Shown here: piece by piece, positions 47,312 through 51,938 of the stretch
Numbering within the stretch: position 1 is the stretch's first letter
Layout of the letters: the number at the start of each line of letters is the position of its first letter
Assembly: GCA_017539165.1 (NCBI GenBank)
Contig: JAFYHN010000064.1
Coordinates: forward strand, 1 to 51,938
Source: Eubacterium sp.
GTDB lineage: Bacteria; Bacillota; Clostridia; Lachnospirales; Lachnospiraceae
Reading direction: 5' to 3'
DNA length: 51,938 nucleotides
Notes under the pieces: model-generated
Databases searched by the model: none
What the model was told of the DNA's origin: nothing
Seen by the model: the letters and a program-made list of their open reading frames with translations, nothing else
Made by a program: the position numbers and the translations under genes

Positions 47312-49348
47312 ATGATTAGGAAAAGACAAACAATCTCATTGATTCTGACGCTAGCGCTTTTGCTTACTTGTTGGAATATTCCGATTGCTAATACTTCAGC
47401 TGCATCAAAATATAGTTATGCTAAACTTCTGCAATCTTCACTGTATTTTTATGATGGGAATATGTGTGGTTCAGATGTCAGCTCGAAATCAGCTTTTGCG
47501 TGGAGAGGTAACTGCCATCTGGGAGACAGAAGAGTTACAATAAACGGCAAAACTGTTGATGTCAGTGGTGGTTTTCATGATGCCGGAGACCATCTTAAAG
47601 CCGGACTTCAACAGGCTTATTCAGCAACTATGCTTGGGCTGGCATATATGGAATATAAAACTGCATTTGAAGATACCAAGTCGACTGAACACTTGAAGAG
47701 GATTACATCGCATTTCTGTGACTATTTTGAGAGATGCACGGTACTGAAGTCTAACGGTTCGGTTGACTTTTTTGTTTATCAGGTTTCTGATGGGGATGAG
47801 GATCATAAGAAGTGGGAAGCACCAGAGAAGCAAAATGGTACAAGGCATGTGTATTATACTTCGTCTTCGAATCCTGCAACTGATGAGGTGAGTGAAGCTG
47901 CAGCTGCACTTGCTGTTCAGTATATCAATTTCAAAGATACTAAGGCTCTTAGTTATGCAAAGAAGCTTTTTTCATATGCTAAGGGATTTTCAAATAAAGC
48001 TGTAACTAAAGAGGGTTTATATGACAGTAGTACCGGCGGTTATCTCTATGACTCTCAGTCATGGGGAGATGATTACGCACTGGCTGCAGCACTTCTGTAT
48101 AAAGCTACTGGAGAGTCTTCGTATAAGAAGGAATTCGATAAGATCAAGTCGGCGTCCTCGGGAGGCTATAATATCTATTCATGGCTTTCGTGGGATAATG
48201 TAAGTGCGCTTGCAGAATATTATGGTACGGGTTCTGCTGATGCGCTTAAATCATGCGCTGACAATATGAAGGCTTCAGATACAGGATATAGTTGTCTGCT
48301 TGCCTGGGGAAGTGCCAGATATAACTGTAATACACAGTTTCTTGGCATGCTTTACGATAAGGCGACTAAGTCGAGCACATATTCTAAGTGGGCTACAAGT
48401 CAGATGAACTATATTCTTGGTAATAACAGTAAGAATGTATGTTTTGTTGTCGGATATAATAATAATTCCGCTAAGTATCCGCACCATAGAGCAGCATCTA
48501 ATTCAAATAATGCAGGAACAACTTCGGCGAATCATCACATTTTACTAGGTGCACTTGTAGGCGGACCTACTGATTCAAGTGGAACTTATTCTGACAGTCA
48601 GAGTGATTATCAGTGCAATGAAGTTGCGCTTGATTATAATGCAGGGCTTGTATTTGCTGCTGCTGGGCTTTATACGCTTCACAAGAGTGATAGTAGTGTT
48701 CCAAAAACGCTTATGACGAAGGCTGAAACAGACAAACTGAATTTGAGATTTACATATACTGATGGAAGTAATGGTGGTAGTTCCGGAGGAAATGATGAAC
48801 CTTCTTCTAAGGTGCCAGCGCTGACACTTACAAATTCGGGCAAAAAGGTCAAGGTTAAATGGACTAAAGTTAGTGGCGCCGACACATATATAGTTGAGAG
48901 AACAGTAAGCGGAAAGAATAGCTTTGCTGAAATCGGAAAAACAAGTGGGACGAATACATTTGTAGACAGTAAGGCAAAGAATGGTAAGGCTTATCAGTAT
49001 AGAGTTACGGCAAATAAGGGGACGAAGAAGCTAAGCGTTTCGAAGCCTGTGAAAATAGTGTGTCTGAATAGTGTTGGAATTACTTCAATCACGAATAAGG
49101 CTGCGAAGAATGTTACACTCAAATGGAAGAAAAATACCAAAGCTGGTGGTTATCAGATCCAGTATTCGACGAATAAGAATTTCTCAAAAAGCAAGACAGT
49201 AAAAGTTAGCTCTAAGGCGTCTGCAAAGAAGTTTACAAAGATGAAGAAGGGCAAGATATATTATGTCCGTATCAGAGCATATAAGAAGTCGGGCGGTAAA
49301 GTATACTATTCAAACTGGGTTAAAAAGAAAATCAAGGTAAAAAAGTGA
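47312..49348 (+). CDS. secreted glycoside hydrolase family 9 endoglucanase with two Fn3-like domains
   Basis: 678 aa. A signal peptide (~1-31) precedes the GH9 (alpha/alpha)6 barrel. Catalytic Asp90/Asp93 lie in GGFHDAGDH, the His-Arg motif PHHRAAS is at ~390-396, and the acid Glu437 is in CNEVALDYNAG. After a Gly/Ser linker (~492-503) two fibronectin-III-like domains run to the end, which is very Lys-rich. No CBM3 or dockerin is seen. It should cut cellulose or other beta-1,4-glucans outside the cell. A GGGGGG SD precedes the ATG. Confidence 0.92.
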   Translation: MIRKRQTISLILTLALLLTCWNIPIANTSAASKYSYAKLLQSSLYFYDGNMCGSDVSSKSAFAWRGNCHLGDRRVTINGKTVDVSGGFHDAGDHLKAGLQQAYSATMLGLAYMEYKTAFEDTKSTEHLKRITSHFCDYFERCTVLKSNGSVDFFVYQVSDGDEDHKKWEAPEKQNGTRHVYYTSSSNPATDEVSEAAAALAVQYINFKDTKALSYAKKLFSYAKGFSNKAVTKEGLYDSSTGGYLYDSQSWGDDYALAAALLYKATGESSYKKEFDKIKSASSGGYNIYSWLSWDNVSALAEYYGTGSADALKSCADNMKASDTGYSCLLAWGSARYNCNTQFLGMLYDKATKSSTYSKWATSQMNYILGNNSKNVCFVVGYNNNSAKYPHHRAASNSNNAGTTSANHHILLGALVGGPTDSSGTYSDSQSDYQCNEVALDYNAGLVFAAAGLYTLHKSDSSVPKTLMTKAETDKLNLRFTYTDGSNGGSSGGNDEPSSKVPALTLTNSGKKVKVKWTKVSGADTYIVERTVSGKNSFAEIGKTSGTNTFVDSKAKNGKAYQYRVTANKGTKKLSVSKPVKIVCLNSVGITSITNKAAKNVTLKWKKNTKAGGYQIQYSTNKNFSKSKTVKVSSKASAKKFTKMKKGKIYYVRIRAYKKSGGKVYYSNWVKKKIKVKK

Positions 49349-49352
49349 TTTC

Positions 49353-49393
49353 AAAAATATGACAGTTGAAATCAGATTTCAACTGTCATATTT
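49353..49393. terminator. perfect hairpin, repeat copy 2, after the GH9 gene
   Basis: The 41 nt are identical to 12804-12844, with an 18-bp stem (49355-49372 / 49376-49393). Here it is followed by TTTGGGGAGGGG, so it ends just before the SD of the next gene and has a poor U-tract. Confidence 0.75.
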
Positions 49394-49406
49394 GGGGAGG
49401 GGAGTT

Positions 49407-51614
49407 ATGAGGAGAAGTAAAGTTGCAGTTGTGCTGATGTCGGTAGCTTTGGCACTGTCGGTGTGTTCGATATCTACACCAGTAGGGATGAGTTCAGTGA
49501 ATGCTGCTGAGAATAATGGTGAAAGTGGGTTTATTCCAGATGATGGCAATATTCTGATTGAGCAGATGAAGACAGATCTGAACGTGATACCTGATAAGTA
49601 CAATACTGGTGCTAAGGGTAAACTTGATAAGTTTTTTAGTAACGATAAAAACGCTGAGATTAAAGGAATAAGTTCAGGTTCTGAACGTACAATCCAGTTT
49701 AAAAAGAGTGGAGCTGAAGCAACCTACAATATTGATTTTAGATCTGGAGATACTAAATCTGAAGAAAATTATAAACTGTCTGGAACGATTGAGGTTTCAA
49801 ATATCGATTTTTCGGATTATACAATCAATACGATCGGTGACAATACGCTAAATCATAGTCTCACGATAGTATTCAGTAATTGTAAGTTCGGACGCGTTTC
49901 CAAAGATTATAATGACAGTAATGTCATATATGAGTTTAAGAATTGTTCGTTTGTTCGGTTTATCGGAAGTAATGCGCGATTCGACAGATGTGCATTTGGT
50001 GGAACATATGAAGATGGGCTTATTCCGTTCAGAAATATTGAAGTCAGGAATTCGTATTTTTCAGATATGAATTATTCTGATCCTGATACTGTAACTCATA
50101 TAGACGGGACTCAGATATTTGGAAAAGATAAAATCGATGTAAAGAACGTAAAGTATTCGAACTGTCGATTTGAGATTCCAAATATTCTTTTCGAGAATAA
50201 TAAAGCAACTGTTAATTCTTGTATCATGGTTCAGCTTGAGTATTCAGATGCTTACGATGTTTCTATTGAGGATTGCATCTTAAATGGCGGAAGTTATTCG
50301 ATATTTGCCAGAAGTAAGAAAGGCGACAGACTTCTGAAGAATGTGTCATTTAAAAATGTGAAGATTGGTGCTTCAAAATATAATGGTGCTATATATCCGA
50401 CGATTGATCCTAATGTAAGCTTTAAAGGAGTTTCCGGTACAGATAGTCTCTATATTGGAAGTGTTTATAAGGATGGCGGTAAGACTTTCTTCAGTGTAAG
50501 TAATGATACTGCACAAGATAGAAAACTTCGTATCATTACTGACAGTGACAATAATCCGTATGAGTTTATTATAAAAGCGGCTCCAACGAAGACTGAGCTG
50601 AGTAATAGAGTGATTCAGTCTTTCTCTCAGATGCCCCTTGATATTCTGAAGAGTATACCTGAGGACTGTAAGTTTGCGGTATGCCTTGATGTAACTGATG
50701 AGAATAATATAAAGCAGATTCGTTTTGTGAATTACGGAGATGAAAATGTATATCTCGGCAAAAGTGTTCTAGGTATTGATGGTTCCAACAACGGAATTCT
50801 TCTTGAGGGAAAATGTGGTGCTAATCTCAGTTTTACTTTAAGCAGGGATTATGTTCTTACTGTATCTGGAACCGGAAAGATGGAGGACTATCATTCTCAG
50901 AAGCTTCCGCCATGGGAAGCCTATAAAGATTTTATAAAAAGAATTGATATAAAAGATGGTGTAGAGGGTATAGGTAACCAGGCTTTCTCAGGATGTTTTG
51001 GACTTGAAGAAGTTAAGCTTGGAAAAGATGTTAAGAGGATTGGGGCAAGGGCATTTGCCAGCTGCAATACACTTTCTGATATAAATATAAATGATGATAT
51101 TGAAATATCTGATAATGCATTTGTCGGAGTGGCGAAAAAGATAGTCGATGATCCTTCAACCGAGCCTGTAAAACCTGAAGATAAAAAGATAGAGAATGAT
51201 ACTAGCGATAGTAGTATGCCGGATGAGAAGACAGGAGGAACTAAAACCAAGATTAAAGTTGGCACTATCCTAAAAGATAAAAAGACTGGCTTTGTATACA
51301 AAGTTAAAAGTTTGGGAAAGACTCCTAAGGTTGCTCTAATCAAATGTCCGAAGAAAAAGACAAAGATCAGGGTAAAAAACTTCGTTAAGATAAATGGCAA
51401 GAAGTATAAAGTTATTTCGGTAGGAGTGAATGCATTTAGAAATAACCAAAAACTTAAAGTGATATATCTTGAGAAAAATATCACCAAGATAAGTAAAGGT
51501 GCTTTTAGAGGATGTAAGAATCTCAAGAAAGTGTACGTGAAGAATAAGAAGATAACTAAAAAGAAACTTTATAAGTTAGGTTTAAAGAAAAAGGTTAAGA
51601 TTATATATTATTAG
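49407..51614 (+). CDS. secreted beta-helix protein with BspA-like leucine-rich repeats
   Basis: 735 aa from ATG 49407, which has GGGGAGGGGAG upstream; an in-frame ATG inside the hairpin (49359) is rejected. A signal peptide covers ~1-34. Residues ~125-360 look like a right-handed parallel beta-helix, with repeating short strands such as FSNCKF, FKNCSF, FDRCAF and YSNCRF and a HIDGTQIFG turn. BspA-type LRRs follow (VEGIGNQAFSGCFGLEEVKLG; later FRGCKNLKKVYV). The C-terminus is strongly basic. It may bind or modify plant polysaccharide or host surfaces; no catalytic residues can be assigned. Confidence 0.75.
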   Translation: MRRSKVAVVLMSVALALSVCSISTPVGMSSVNAAENNGESGFIPDDGNILIEQMKTDLNVIPDKYNTGAKGKLDKFFSNDKNAEIKGISSGSERTIQFKKSGAEATYNIDFRSGDTKSEENYKLSGTIEVSNIDFSDYTINTIGDNTLNHSLTIVFSNCKFGRVSKDYNDSNVIYEFKNCSFVRFIGSNARFDRCAFGGTYEDGLIPFRNIEVRNSYFSDMNYSDPDTVTHIDGTQIFGKDKIDVKNVKYSNCRFEIPNILFENNKATVNSCIMVQLEYSDAYDVSIEDCILNGGSYSIFARSKKGDRLLKNVSFKNVKIGASKYNGAIYPTIDPNVSFKGVSGTDSLYIGSVYKDGGKTFFSVSNDTAQDRKLRIITDSDNNPYEFIIKAAPTKTELSNRVIQSFSQMPLDILKSIPEDCKFAVCLDVTDENNIKQIRFVNYGDENVYLGKSVLGIDGSNNGILLEGKCGANLSFTLSRDYVLTVSGTGKMEDYHSQKLPPWEAYKDFIKRIDIKDGVEGIGNQAFSGCFGLEEVKLGKDVKRIGARAFASCNTLSDININDDIEISDNAFVGVAKKIVDDPSTEPVKPEDKKIENDTSDSSMPDEKTGGTKTKIKVGTILKDKKTGFVYKVKSLGKTPKVALIKCPKKKTKIRVKNFVKINGKKYKVISVGVNAFRNNQKLKVIYLEKNITKISKGAFRGCKNLKKVYVKNKKITKKKLYKLGLKKKVKIIYY

Positions 51615-51619
51615 ATATA

Positions 51620-51648
51620 TTGACGTATTTATAAGATATGCGTATAAT
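51620..51648 (+). promoter_or_regulatory. promoter of the last gene
   Basis: TTGACG (51620-51625) and TATAAT (51643-51648) at 17-nt spacing. A short ATCTAA/TTAGAT inverted repeat follows. Confidence 0.8.
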
Positions 51649-51697
51649 CTAAAATGGCTAGTTTATTAGTTAGATTAAAAGTATTGCGAGGGGAAAA

Positions 51698-51938
51698 ATG
51701 AAATATCAAAACATCATTGCCGTTACTTTAATTTTCTGTGTTTTTTTGTCATGTCTTGCCGTTCCGTCAAAAGTACGGGCTGAGGGAGAAAAAGATACAG
51801 ACACTATTAAAAGTGAGATAGTAAAAGACTCGGTAGAATTTATTAAATCTTCTAAGAATACCGACAAGAGCTTCGGGTATAACGGACTTATAAATGACAC
51901 TGCAGAAAGTGTTGCTGTTCTTAAGAGGTTTTCTGATA
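51698..51938 (+). CDS. N-terminus of an exported protein (3' partial), possibly prenyltransferase-like repeat
   Basis: ATG 51698 with GAGGGG upstream; 80 codons before the window ends. A signal peptide covers ~1-29, ending KVRAEG. The following segment (EFIKSSKNTDKSFGYNG then DTAESVAVLKRF) resembles the first repeat of secreted prenyltransferase/squalene-cyclase-like alpha/alpha-barrel proteins, but this is a weak call on little sequence. It has its own promoter. Confidence 0.55.
   Translation, partial: MKYQNIIAVTLIFCVFLSCLAVPSKVRAEGEKDTDTIKSEIVKDSVEFIKSSKNTDKSFGYNGLINDTAESVAVLKRFSD

Noticed and set aside
49359-49406. ATG within the palindrome as start of the beta-helix protein
   Set aside because: It would translate a terminator hairpin; ATG 49407 has an excellent SD and opens a signal peptide.
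50921-51526. 201-aa minus-strand ORF under the LRR region
   Set aside because: Hydrophobic antisense of Lys-rich coding sequence; no SD or family match.

Overview
The window reads as chromosomal DNA of a low-GC, anaerobic Gram-positive Clostridia bacterium, most likely a gut or rumen member of Lachnospiraceae (Butyrivibrio / Pseudobutyrivibrio / Lachnospira type). This rests on AT-rich codon use, strong purine-rich ribosome binding sites, sigma-A promoters with 17-nt spacers, HrcA/CIRCE heat-shock operators, a cysS-mrnC-rlmB-sigH gene order, lipoprotein-based ABC import, and secreted amylase and GH9 enzymes. The genus is inference; no rRNA is present. Nearly all genes are on the + strand; argH and tRNA-Thr are the exceptions.

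Layout. 1-5.1 kb: the end of an unknown gene, then a pantothenate/CoA block (PanG-like ketopantoate reductase, panB, panC, panD, coaBC) behind a promoter with a palindromic operator and an attenuator-like leader; a 186-bp nested inverted-repeat element lies between panD and coaBC. 5.1-12.8 kb: pyrE, a 49-aa membrane peptide, tRNA-Gly(GCC), an LtaS-like membrane sulfatase-fold enzyme, typA, pncB and an FHA protein. 12.8-21.2 kb: argH (minus), a transglutaminase lipoprotein, a promoter-terminator pair that may encode a small RNA, CIRCE-controlled htpG with a long charged linker, an EEP-family phosphatase, a MIF-like tautomerase and an NhaC antiporter. 21.2-31.2 kb: cysS-mrnC-rlmB-sigH, tRNA-Thr(GGT) overlapping the sigH stop, a membrane-anchored surface protein, glnS, an OGG-type glycosylase, and CIRCE-groES-groEL.

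31.2-40 kb is a starch-use locus: a secreted amylase with a CBM20, a maltodextrin ABC importer without its own ATPase (malEFG), an intracellular neopullulanase and a LacI-family regulator. The amylase and malE share a near-identical promoter/operator block, so outside cleavage, uptake and inside cleavage are probably co-regulated. Just upstream are two tandem copies of a structured element (about 75-80 nt) with compensating outer stems. 40-46 kb: cdd, a PreP-like M16C protease, era and a MATE exporter. 46-51.9 kb: an AT-rich, self-contained AAA ATPase gene, a secreted GH9 glucanase with two Fn3-like domains, a secreted beta-helix/BspA-LRR protein, and the start of another exported protein.

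The most interesting unexplained items are the tandem structured elements at 31.25-31.44 kb, the pan-operon operator and leader, the possible anti-SD small RNA at 15.6 kb, the twin amylase/mal promoter block, the sigH/tRNA-Thr overlap, and a perfect hairpin repeated at 12.8 and 49.4 kb.
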